Positions 49,910-62,100 of a stretch of 64,000 bases of DNA are shown here, in pieces; the stretch's first letter is position 1; each line of letters starts with the position of its first letter. The DNA is taken from the NCBI GenBank assembly GCA_017590115.1, contig JAGGNK010011225.1:1985387-2049386 (forward strand). The letters are read 5' to 3'. The position numbers and the translations under genes were made by a program. The DNA is from Montifringilla adamsi. Taxonomy: Eukaryota > Chordata > Aves > Passeriformes > Passeridae. The notes under the pieces were generated by a model. That model was given only the letters and a program-made list of their open reading frames with translations. It did not search any database and was not told where the DNA came from.

Positions 49910-51166
49910 TATAACCATAAAAAGTATAAACTGAATTTTCTCCACATTAGAAATAGAAAATTATGATTTTGTATCAGTAAAGATATCTGTAATGAGTTCA
50001 CGACTGGGACATGGGAAAGTTAAAGGCTCCAAAGAGTTTCTTTTAAACTACTGTAGAGAACCCCAATGTATAAAATAGAGCAATTCCTGTCCAAATAAGC
50101 AACTTGAAAAATATCTGTGAAAAGCATCATCAAAAGAGATGAAAAATCTGTTATTTATATCTGTACATATACACAACAAAATCCTTCATTCCAAAAGTAA
50201 ACACAGTGGTCTCAGATTGGCAACTAATTTCATGTGTAAGAAAAAGCATTCTCTTCTGTAATAAACAAATAATCTTGAGGAGATATCACAAAAAGTGATA
50301 GTGTACAAGTGACAAGTACAACACAAAAAACTCTAGAATATTTTCAGTATGCCTCAAAATGTGGTTCTAAAAATCAATTCATGACGACATGAGACCGAAT
50401 CAATTGTACACCTCCTGGACCATATCTAGCAGGGGAAAACCACAAATCTCTGCTTCAAAACAAGAAATTTACAGCTTCAGCACTGACACACAGTTCTTTT
50501 CCGCAACAAATATACTTAATTTTGCATCTAATTTGTACTCTTAAAGCTCTTATTTACATAAGAAAGAGCTGAATGCACTTGAAAGAATGTGACATCAGAA
50601 ATGCCAAAGTGCCAAGCTAACATTATAAGTTCTTGTATAAGACATTCTCTGGTAGTCTTAAACAATAGTCATAATCCAAACTGAACATGTGCAAAAGGTA
50701 CAGGAGACTATTTAACATATTATTAAAAAGACTCAGTTGAAATGAACAATCTACTTTAAGCAAAAGACTATTTATGGCTGCAAATACTGCTAGATTAAAT
50801 AACACCAAGAACTGACTCCATGAACATGAACTCCTTGCTACTCACAGTCTGTAGTTGTTAGGTCAACTCCCACATTGATCTCAGAACAGTCCAATTGCCT
50901 TTCTCTGAAAAGGAAACTTGAAGCAGTTCAAGAGTGTGATAGCTGAGGGAATTTTCAGTTGCCGAATGTTTGTGACTAGTTACAGAGAGCTCCTCCTGGT
51001 ATTTTAGATGGTCTCTCAGCAGAGGACATTGTCCAGTCCCTTCCCAAAAAATTTAGAAATGTAGGGAACAACATAAGGCTAGGAGTAGTTTTATCTCTAT
51101 TTCACCCATTGTGAATGCGGTGCATGGATGGGAAATAAGAGAGCTTTGTCTATTCTGTTGTATGAC
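49910..51166. other. AT-rich non-coding DNA
   Basis: No gene or repeat recognised. Confidence 0.5.
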
Positions 51167-51869
51167 TGTCCACAAAATTAGGGTAGCCTGGCAGGATTTG
51201 GGTGCTGTGGAGGACCAGGACATGTCGTATCTGTCCCTATTATGACAAACTGTATGTAATGTCTTGTCAAGAGTACTTTATGAAACCTGTGGTTATCCAT
51301 GAATCACAAAGCCTATGTCTCTACTTGAGCAGGGATAAGGAAGAAGGAATATCCAGAGAGAGGTCATCTCTGCAAATGGGCCATAATGGCTTGACAGCCC
51401 CAACATAATAGGCAGCTGCAATGACTATCAAGGACTTCAAAAATATCCTATGATAATTACAGGATTACATCATTCCACTGTGAAAATCCTCAAGGTGGGG
51501 AGAGGTACTGAGCATTCCTGCCTGAATCTGAGCATATATAATCTTGAGATTTGGGGACTTGGACTATCACAACCAACACCACTTAATGGACTCAGAGGAG
51601 AACCAGACCTTCCACAGGACCACCACTTTCAACAAGAACTGCAACCATCACTTCAAAAGGACTGCAACCACTGCTAAACTGGACTGCAACCACCACTCTG
51701 AGCAAAAGGATGCCAGGTTGTACTATGACTTTGTGGGTTTAAGCCAGTTTTTCTGTATCATTGCATTTTTTGTAATCTTTCTATTAAAATGTAACTCTGA
51801 CCTGAAATATTTCTCAAGGTATTTGCATGCAATTCATTTCCCCCACAGGTTTACTTTCAAACCAGCACA
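51167..51869 (+). mobile_element. Solo LTR, avian ERVL-type (third LTR family)
   Basis: A block with a complete LTR order: U3-like sequence containing ACTGTGAAAATCCTCAAGG (about 51477-51495), a TATATA box at about 51535-51540, a GAGATTTGGGGACTTGG start of transcript-like region, and repeated GACTGCAACCAC units (about 51640-51700). TTTTTCTGTATCATTGCATT and ATTAAA at 51783-51788 follow. The end is CCCACAGGTTTACTTTCAAA then CCAGCACA. These parts match a common avian ERVL LTR as I recall it. The right end (CA at 51868-51869) is firm; the left end near 51167 is a guess. The 112-codon frame at 51544-51882 lies inside and is not a gene. No internal retroviral genes adjoin it. Confidence 0.7.
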
Positions 51870-54800
51870 ATGTAGTAGATAAGGCAATGGTCCATCTGCG
51901 AGCACACGTGAAAAAAAAATAGCGAACTCTTGACAGATGAACAAGGTTATAATACAGTACTTGCCCAGATCTATAGTATGGACCCATGCAGACTAAAGAA
52001 AGAATTCTTAAAACAGAAAAAAGTCCAAAGACTAGAGAAGAAAAAGCATAGTGGAAAGGGAAAAGAGAAGGTTGAGAAAGAAAGGCAATTAAACACAAAC
52101 AGCAGTCAGGAATGAGGCTGGATAAAGGGATTAGGTAAAGTAAACAACAAATCCACATCTAAACAAAATGTTCTTTTGATCTGTATATAGCACTAGGTTT
52201 GAAATAAATACAACCACACCACTGTTAACAATGATCTTTATTGGACACCCATCAAGGAATTAGACTGCACCCTTTAATCACCTCAAATGACATTTTTTGC
52301 TAAAAAATAAATTGAATTCTCAGTTACATCAAGACCTTCTTTCAGGATCTCCTAAATGTAAAAAACGTATTTTTACATTTAATCTTTACAAAATGAAGGC
52401 AAGGTTCATTATCAAAATCCCATTTTTCAAAACCAACTGTCTATTTGTAAAGACAAACTTAGCCTGTACAAGCAACAGAATCAACATGAATACTTTTCAA
52501 AAATATTACTGGAATTACCCTAATAAACTAAATTATATGGATATCCATCTTTACAATTTCTGACAAGAACAGATATTTGGTTAGTGTTAGCTTCAGTAAT
52601 TCAAAGCCTACAGTAAAATGATTATTTTAGAAACATCAAATAAAAAAAAACTTTCAAGCATTGAAAATTCATTTGACAGAATGAGCTAGCAGGGGATAAA
52701 TGCTAATTTTATTTTTTACTCTCAGTTAATGCCTTAGAAGATTTACTTATTTATGAGATTTTGATTGTACAAAGATATCTAAAAAATATTTAAAGTCATA
52801 GGTGCTGTTGATAGGGAAACAGATTTTCTATTTGTCAGGGATGGAAGGAATTTGTTAAATTGCTCTATGCCTTATTCAAATTCTTGGTGGTAAAATACAA
52901 CTAACTACTGCTATGTTCAATACAACTCCTGTTGTATCTCATTAATTATGGTAAGTGCAGAGAAACATCAGACCATGGTTTTTGGATATATGTAACTTAC
53001 CATCCTAGGACATCTAATAGCACAACCAAAGACAATTACAATTTTGGTGTGCAAAAAAAATGAAAGGAATCACTCCATACTGCAGAAGTAACAGTCTCCT
53101 CTCTGATTCCAGGTTATTGACAAGGGGAGGTGCTTTTCCATTCTAAATGTTTTGTTACAAGAAGGAAATAAATGTAATGCAAGGAACTGACAGAAATATG
53201 AAATTATTATTAATAGAAGGGAAGAAAGGCAGATGTTAATGATCTTATTCAACAAATATTTAATGCTTCTTAACAGTAAGATCTAATGGATTTTAGTCAG
53301 TATGACACAAAAAAAAAAATTGTGGGAAAAAATAGATGAAATGAAGGAAGAATTTTGCCTGATTATTCAGAAAATATTTCAGAACACAATATATTTGAGG
53401 ACATAAATCTGTATTTTAAGTCATAAATGAGGAAACATCTCAGAAAGTAAAGTTATCACACATATTAACTTTAGAGAATATTCATTAGGGACCTAATAAC
53501 AGAAGAAAGTCTCAGGGGTATGCACAGACTTCTGAAAACACAGTGAGGGAAGAGAGCCCTAAAGGACACATCTTCAAACAGGGTAAGTGGGCAGCCACAG
53601 GCAACCAGCTACATGCTTTTTGCAGTGCTGCAATTATCTGCCTCCCCAGGATAGACTGGGGGTTATGCATTCACAATGGGTGAAGAGAGGTGGCATTAGT
53701 CTCTTAGAGGGGAGACTGCTGGAACACAGTGTATTTCATTTGAATAAACTCACCCATGCTTCAGAGCATGGACTTATGAATTACACATTTTTAGCAACTA
53801 AGGTCTATAGTCACAGTCTTGCCTTTTTGCGTTATTTTCATAGCTGCAGAAATGCATAATCAAGAGTTAATTTAATCGAGTTGATATATAGACATTAAAT
53901 TCATATATTTATTATAGTATATAAACAACTTTGTGCTAATGTGAAAACCAATGCTATTATGTTAATTTGTTGCCTATATTTCAGTTAATAGTCTTAAATA
54001 TTTTAGTGTAGAAGTAAATTTTTTTTTAAAATTAGGTTTAGGCTATTAATGAAAAATTATGATTGGAAAATATTTAATGTAGAACAACATTGGTAAAAAG
54101 GACTCATATATTTTACACTGAAAAGTAGAAATATTCATTTTGTTAGAACACTAATTGTAAAAAGATAAATAATGAAATAGGAGATTTGGTATTAGAGAAA
54201 CAAGAAAAATAAACAAGCTACAAAATGCACAGAGTTTGTTGCTGGTTACAAAAGTTGCAAGTGGAATTCAATAGATGATAGACCTAGATTTCAAGGTAAT
54301 TATCTTCACATTATCTTTTGATTCACTTTCAGAAAAACAAAGCTCAGTAAGAATTTAGAATGTGTGGAGAAAAAGAAAATACAAAGACTTATAAAATATG
54401 AAAATAAATCATTTGAATAGTGGAAAGATAAAGCAATTCCTGACCAGTCTATGAGATAAAAAAATGTCACTTCTAAATTTAAAGTGATCTCAAACTTTTG
54501 CTGCAGAGTGAAGAAAGTGAGAACATCATTAACTGACCTCTTCAAAATGAGTGTAAAAACAAAAAAAAGATGCTTCAAAACTCAACACTGGGGTCTGGAT
54601 CTACTTTCCTGCTCTACAGAAGTAAGAAAGTCTGGGGTACCTGGCCAGAAGATACCTATGCTGAGCATTGGCAAGGGAGACAATCCAGGGCGAGGGCGTG
54701 CTTGACTGGTGGCATTCAGCCAGCTCTGGCTGACACAGTAAAGTTCAGATTATTCTGTGCATATCTGGGAACGGTTGCAGTTTGCAGAGAAAAACAGCAG

Positions 54801-56069
54801 CAGCAGGCTTTTGCAAAAAGTGAACAATGCATTTTGACACAGCCAAGGTCTTTGCTAAGCACCACAGATTGTGAGCAATAGTGAATGTGCATCTCAAGGA
54901 AGTCTCTTCTCTTGCAGACACCTGCACCTGAAGGTGTGGGATAACCAGTACACTCCCCTGTGGGATCAGCTGCTGTGGAAGGCAGCAGTTTTGAAAAAGA
55001 AAACGTGTACCTACCAGCATCCTCCTGGTGCACTGAAGATCCAAGTAGAAGGAGAATTGTTTGTTTCTACATGGTATATCCCTGGTATTTCCTTGACTTG
55101 CTATAAGCACTGGGCAGCTCAGACGTCTCTGCGAGTTGTGTTATGCTGCAAGTGAACAGTACTCAGGGGCTGTGGGGATCCCTATCCCTTTTGGGAGAAG
55201 AAGCAACATCGTGGCAAGATATGATAGTAGCATGAGGGATTATGAGGGAGAAATGCCAGGATTATGAGGGAGAACTGCCAGGTGTTGGGTGGGGCAAAAG
55301 GCTAGGGTTTTTGCTTGGTTTAGTTTTTCCTCAGACAAGAACCTGCCTGTTATTCTGAATTTTGAAAGCCTAGCTATACGTGGTCTAAAGGACATCATTG
55401 CATGGCTATTGGCAATGCTCTGTCTCAGAGCAGAGATCACAAAGCAGCACCTGAACTTCCATTACCTCCAAAATCTCCTTCTAACTTTCTTGATAAATGG
55501 ACAAGACATGCAGATGTTTCCTGAGCTGTATTGCTGCATTCATGCGGCAGTTCAATGAAGGATGACCTGAAAAACAGTATATTTCCCCACAATACTTTTG
55601 TGTTCTTGGAAGAAAAGGTTTTTGGGACCTCCTTTAGCAGAGAGAGCAAATGTAGTTATGGAAAAGGTTGTGAAGGATGGTGAAATTCCAGCCCCACTCA
55701 TAACTCCTAAAACTCATCACTACTCCCCCAAATCCATCTTTGGTTTCTTCCATTTACATAAATGGAATGCAGCTGTTACAAAGTTGCATTTTACACACAT
55801 CTATCAACTTTCAGAGGAAAACGTCTCTTTTAGCAGTGTTCAGAAAAGAGTGTTTGGTAAAGCTATTTAAACTATCCCTGTACTGCACTTACTCCACCCT
55901 GTACATTTTTGACCAAAAGACTCTTCTGCTTTTTGGCTGGATTTTTAAAAGTCCAGGTGTATTTTATTTAACACTGGACATTCTTGATATCAGAACAAAT
56001 TAACATCTTAAGCATGCTTCAACCTTTCCCACTCTCCTCTATGTAATGAACTTGATGTGTCTCACCCAC

Positions 56070-56070
<1 letters not shown>
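51870..56070. other. AT-rich non-coding DNA with a GC-richer patch
   Basis: No recognised gene. 54580-55290 is richer in G and C and has several overlapping frames (54484-55155) on both strands. It includes a 22-base tandem duplication near 55242-55285 (unit starts ATTATGAGGGAGAA). This may be an unrecognised repeat element. Confidence 0.4.

Positions 56071-56122
<52 letters not shown>
56071..56122 (+). repeat. A homopolymer, 40 plus 11 bases
   Basis: Forty A, one G, eleven A. The longest homopolymer in the window. No AATAAA lies directly upstream and I recognise no retrocopied gene there. Confidence 0.9.
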
Positions 56123-59100
56123 TACTCTTTTTTTTTAAGGTTAAATAATTCAGCCTATCTACTTTTTTATTATCTCTGTGTTAAAGATATTTATTTTTAA
56201 TCAGTTTATTAGCAGGAGAGAGATAAATTGTGGAAGCTATAACATAAAATCATATTAACAGAACTACTAAGAAATCTTTTCAACAAGAACCAAATGCCTC
56301 ATTATTAAGAACTGTACAACATTTTACTTCCTCTAAATCATGATAGTTACTTGCTTAAGTGTACACACTTTCCCTGAATATAATTTCTAAAAGAAGGTGA
56401 TGTCAAGTGATCCTAAATGTCTCATTCTGCCATGAGAAATTATTCAAACATTTTAATTATTACAAATGATGCTTAAAATCTAATGCATTTAAAATATAAA
56501 AAAAATTAAAATAATTTCAAATACATTCTTGAAGATTTTCTCCTGAGTTGGTTCACACAAGAACTGTTCCAAACATCACTTAAAGGAAGCAGGAAAGATG
56601 AAAATGCTATCAAATTACAAACCAGCAAACTTGGAGGCAAGACCTTGAGGATATTCAATAACTGATTTTGTTGGCTAAGTACAAGTATCTATATTCCGTC
56701 TACATTCACTTCCTAAGAAAATCTCTATGTTTCTGTACAACTGAGATCCAGAGCAACTTTACCAATTTGCTCATTGACAGATTTTATGGGATTATTTTCC
56801 TGAAACACACGCACAGTATTTTGTCTTAGAGACAAGTGGTTAGGCAACAGCTGCATGCAGTGAGACAGAGCAATTCAAGGAAAGAGACAGGTAAAAGCCA
56901 CAAGACACTTCAAGTCACTGTATCTACAAGTGATACAGCCCAAAGGTGGGCATTTACCTTGAAAACATCAATGCAGTGCCATGCTATTTTGCGTGGATAG
57001 GACCATATGCATCATGTGGCACACTCAGATAACATCTGCAAAAAACCACTCAATGTAACCTCTTTAACGCTTTCTAGGTACCCCAAAGTGGGTCAGGTAG
57101 TGCCAGGTGGGAGGTGTCAGTGGCTCTGTTGATGCCATGCTTTCCAGATTGTGTAAAGCAGCTGTACACCTGGCACTGCATGAATCAGTCTTTACAAGCA
57201 AGGTGAGAAAAAGTTAGGACAGAATAAAATAAAGAAAAGAGAGAGTGTTTCTGGTCAATATGCCTTTTGTGTGGTAGTCACACAACTGAGACTGAACATA
57301 ACATCAAATCTCAACTGCCTTCTGCTCATGAACATCTTTTAAAAATTAGTTCCAAATTGCCTATGAGTCGGCCTGCTATCCAAATGATGCAGGAAACTGA
57401 TGTCTTTGGAGAGGTATGTGCATACGGAGTGACATGCAGGGTACAACTGAAGTATATTCAAGTAGCAATTGCACTATGTAATTTTACCTTCCTCTGTAGC
57501 TGCTCGATGTCTGTGAGGCTGTTTTATGAACTTAACCAAGGAATCTTTCTGACTAAAAGAAGTAGCCCTAAAAAAACCTGCTTCAGGCTGATTAGTTCCT
57601 TACCTACTTCATGAAGCAGTGGCATAAACAGTTTTGTTCTCTTCATGCAAAGAAAATGTACAAAGAAAGAGACATCCATTCACTGGCCCTATAGAAGTAT
57701 TAATCTTGCCTGGATACTGGAGAAGGAAAGTATTGCAACAGACAACAGTTATTCTGTTAAAATCTACTTCTGCAGATTTTAGGTTTCATTCTTCAAGCTA
57801 TAACTGGCAGATACATTTCTGGGGTTTAGATTGACATGTGGAGGTGAAATTTCCAAAACATTTACTGCAAGATTAGTGCAAGTCCAGCTAACCTTTTGCT
57901 TTTTGACAAAGAACAATCTAGAATCATATCCCGCAAGATTGTCCCATTACTACTTCTAGTCTTTTGAAGGCAAATGACAAGAAGCCTAGACATTGGGTTT
58001 TCAGATGTTCAGGGGTATTTTTCTGAGATCTTTGGATTATCTTCTAGATAAGGAAATTAAACTTCGTTAATATAAGACGGCTGACCAAACCCAAAGTCTT
58101 AGATTATTAATCAGCTGCCTATTACCTGCAGATGAAAATTCTTTTCAGTATTCTCATCGTGTGAGTAGATTACTTCATGTGATCATTCACACAGTTTTAG
58201 ACTCCTCAGGCTTCAGAGGAGAAAAAGTCATAGCATACTTGATTGCTCTTTGTTTAAAATGAGATGTGGCAATAAAAGAGTCTGAAATGCTAACCTCAGA
58301 TCATGATCTCAAAATTTGGGCCATACCTACCATCATGTTGAGATTTGACAGACTGTATTTTAAATTTACTTCTGTAAAAGTCCGATTGTCATCTCTCTGC
58401 TATTGCTACTGACATAGCATGCACATTTTTGCATACCTATAATTCACAGTTTTGAGCAAACTCCTCTTAAAAAAAAAAAAAACCAAAATCTTTTATCCTA
58501 AAATAGAACAACAGAAGTGAGAGAGAAATTAGTGTAACTGATCCAATAAATAAGAGTATTAGATAAGTAAGAAGTAAAGTTAAGACTGTTGTACATCATT
58601 AGGTCGGAAGGAAATTTCAAGAGAACTACAAAAAGTACATCTACTCTACTTGATGACTCAAAATGAAGGTAACCAGAGTGTTTTATAAATAGAAGTTGTC
58701 TGACAAAACACCATGAAGCCTGTAATAACAAAGAAGTTTCTTCTGAAAAAAGTAATTATGCACTTTTATGTACAAGCAGATTTTCTCCAGCAGAAAGGAG
58801 AGGAACATCAACAATGTACAACACGTCAACAATTAATTCCGTCACAATGGTGTCCTGCCATAGCAAAATACCTCCGAAAAACTTCACTCACTGAATGTTT
58901 TATTTTCATATATCAATACTAGTACTCTGCTATTAAAGAGTAAACAGATGAATCCTTGAAGGAATTTCCCTAGCAGAAATATGACTCTTACCCAGACAGT
59001 GTTAAAAGAATAACAAGGTTGAATTTTAAACAATAGAAAGAAGAAATAAAACCTTTTCATCCATAAGTTTTGATAATTATTTTTAACCATAAAGATATTT

Positions 59101-62100
59101 TCATTCTTAAAAAAAGGCCATTTGTCAATTTTGAAGCAGATTAAACTATCTTGAAGAACATTATCTGATCACTTAGAATCAATTAATTTGACTAATCAGT
59201 TAGTGCTTTGTTACAATTCCTCAAAGCAAATTGTACTGCTTAAAATTGACAATCAGAAATTTGATCAAGCAGAAAGATATTGTTTGCTGGCCTGGCACTA
59301 CCATGATTCACAAACCATGGTCTTATATACATTTTACAAAGCAGTTCCATGCCTGAAAATGCAGTACCCTGTGCTTAGTTGGCTTGTTTTCATGATTCAC
59401 GTTCAGTGCTTAATGAAAGCTCTGATTTCTTGATAGAAAGTTGATTTTCTTTATAGAAATATTTGTATGTCTAGGTAGAGGAGGATGTCCTGTACTAATA
59501 ATGAGCAGATATACCAGGATGGCAGGATGGCTATTTTAAATTTGAACCTGTCAAATTTATGGGGATGAAGACAAGATCAGCTGTTCTCACAGTTTTTTCT
59601 TAAACTTGGCAAATTCATCAGGGAGTTTCACAGAGAAGACAGCAAATCTGCCTAGCAGATATTAGGGATCCATTTTAAGAGCAGCTAGGTGGAAGAGAGT
59701 CTTACTGTTATATCACAGGTGAACTTCCCTCTGGAAGGCCAAGTATCTGACTTGGAGAAAGAGAAATTTTGTTGAAATAGTCAGAATAACTGGAGTTAAC
59801 AAATTCTCTTCTGTAACAGAGATTTCAAGCTGTCACAACTTATGAAATATGGTGAATGGTTATTAATACTGTAAACAGCTCCCACAGGTACTGACAACAA
59901 GTGTTTCAGACAGTTGCTAGTACAGCCCCACTGTTGTTATCACAACTACTCAGTTCACCCTGTTCTCCATTCACGACATTGTAATAAGTACACCTTTTGG
60001 CATATTTGACTAAGCAACCCCTTTCAACAGGAAGGCACTGCTCCAAGATTGATTCTTGACAAATGAGGGGTGGTGATGTTGGTGTCAGAGGGGCAGAAAG
60101 AGATAAGGAAGAAAAACCAACTCTAACTAATAATCAATTTTAAAATTCTAATTAAAATAATAACTCTAGCCATTAGCACTTCAAACTCATGGGCATAAAC
60201 GATATTGCCTGTCCAAGACTAGGTACTATTCCTTGAGTTGATGTCTAGTTCATAAATAGAAATGTGGTATCAGCACTGCCCTAACAATTTTATACTGCGG
60301 AGAACCAGGTCTTGCATGACCATCATGTGAAAGTCTCTTTCATCCATATCAGTCTGGTTCTTTGTCTCCAACTGTACCATTGAAACGGAAGCCCAGCACT
60401 TCATCATGAAGGTTTATCCATATTTGAAGGGAAATACTTGCTTCTATAAGAAACAAAACTGTCCCGGGCCTAGAAAAAAGGAGCTGGCTTGCATAAAAAA
60501 CCTGTCTCTATAAGGAAATGAAAACCATGCAGAAGGCTGGGCATACAGTATTCAGCCTACAGTACTGGAAGCCTCGTGCAAAAGACCAGAGAATAAGCTT
60601 GATTTTGGCATAGTCTGTGCCCTTTTTATATATGAATATTTAAATGCATGTCCACGCTGATTAGCCAGTCTTGAGTGCACCATATAAAGAAATAAGTTTT
60701 AGGGCATAAAAAGAATTTAATTATGGCACAGCTGTGTGAGTAACACTATTATTTATATTGTTAGAAAGGCAAATTCTCAGGAGTGCTGAGAAAAACTGGA
60801 ATAATCAGTTGAAAGGAACCATGTGTATTGAAAGATAAATAAGAGGGATTTAGATTTTTCTGGGAATATTTCAGGGGTTATCTAATTATACCATGCACAG
60901 AACTGCAAAACCCAAACCCGTGAAGATTAAATAACTGACAGCAATGGCAATGCTGTCTTCCAACCGTCTATGCAAGTTCATACACTGAGCAAGCAATATA
61001 GTTGCCTTGTCGCATTACTTAAGACATACAAGTATAGATCTGTTCAGTCTGGCATCTTACAACTCTGATGCTACAAATGACAGAGGATTTTTATTTTTAA
61101 AGGGAAACATGTTTATTGCTTCTATTTATTCTGGCACTTTGCCTTTGAGCCTAGTTTGCAATGTAACTGTAACAATGCTTAGGGAACAGAATGGGGTCAT
61201 TAATATCTATCTTTATTAAGAATAAACTCTTATTGGAGCCACAAGGGAACATTGTCTTTTCTGAATTGTGGTATAATTTAGTTTAGGATTGACCATTCAA
61301 GTTCATCTCATTCAACCTCATTATGAAACCAGAGCTTCATGTGCTAATATATTATTATATTCATTATGTCATGTATAGCAATAAAGTATATGTTTTCACA
61401 TTTAGACCCTAATGATTTTCAGTTAGAAACTGTACAAGGGATAAACATGTTTTATTCTGATGCTCGCATAGCTGGTGGTGTTGTAATAAGACTTAGATCC
61501 ATGAGTAGGACCTCTAGATACTACAGGAATCCAAGTAATAGAGTTAAGAGATAAGCAGAGCATTTCATAGACAGACTAGCAATGTAGTTAATGCTCTAGC
61601 AACTCTTAGTCATATTGCCTTTGTCTAATAATATTTGGTCCAACCCCATATAGATGCAGTAAATTATCTTTTACCTCCTTAGGAAAACCAAAAGTTTACA
61701 TGCTGCTACAATAAAACAAAGACCATAGAAAAACTACAGTAAATTATAAAGATGGTCATATTTAAACGTAATTGAAGCAAATATAATCTTCAGGATAAAT
61801 CTGTTTTCAAACAATCTGTGTCAATGATGTAACAGACCAAAGTTTTGTGGATGCTTTTTGTATCACACTCTAAGACATAAAAATTTGCTTCATTTTTAGT
61901 AAGTTTTAGCTAGTTAGCAGTTGCCAACCCAGAGAGGACTTAAAATACTGTTGACAACAGTGATGAAAAAGCCATTATTTTTAATTCAATTGTACTTTTT
62001 TTTTCTTCTATTAGACTACTAGTAGAACTGGTTATTGTTGGCTTTGTCTTCTTTCATAATCCTTCTTTTTCTTCTGATATTTGTTAAACTAGATCCATAA

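Noticed and set aside
51930..52115. Lys/Glu-rich 61-codon frame as a small basic protein
   Set aside because: Low-complexity A/G-rich sequence just after an LTR; no start context, domain or neighbour supports it.
57267..57614. 115-codon frame
   Set aside because: No recognisable domain, no splice or promoter context, and composition like surrounding non-coding DNA.
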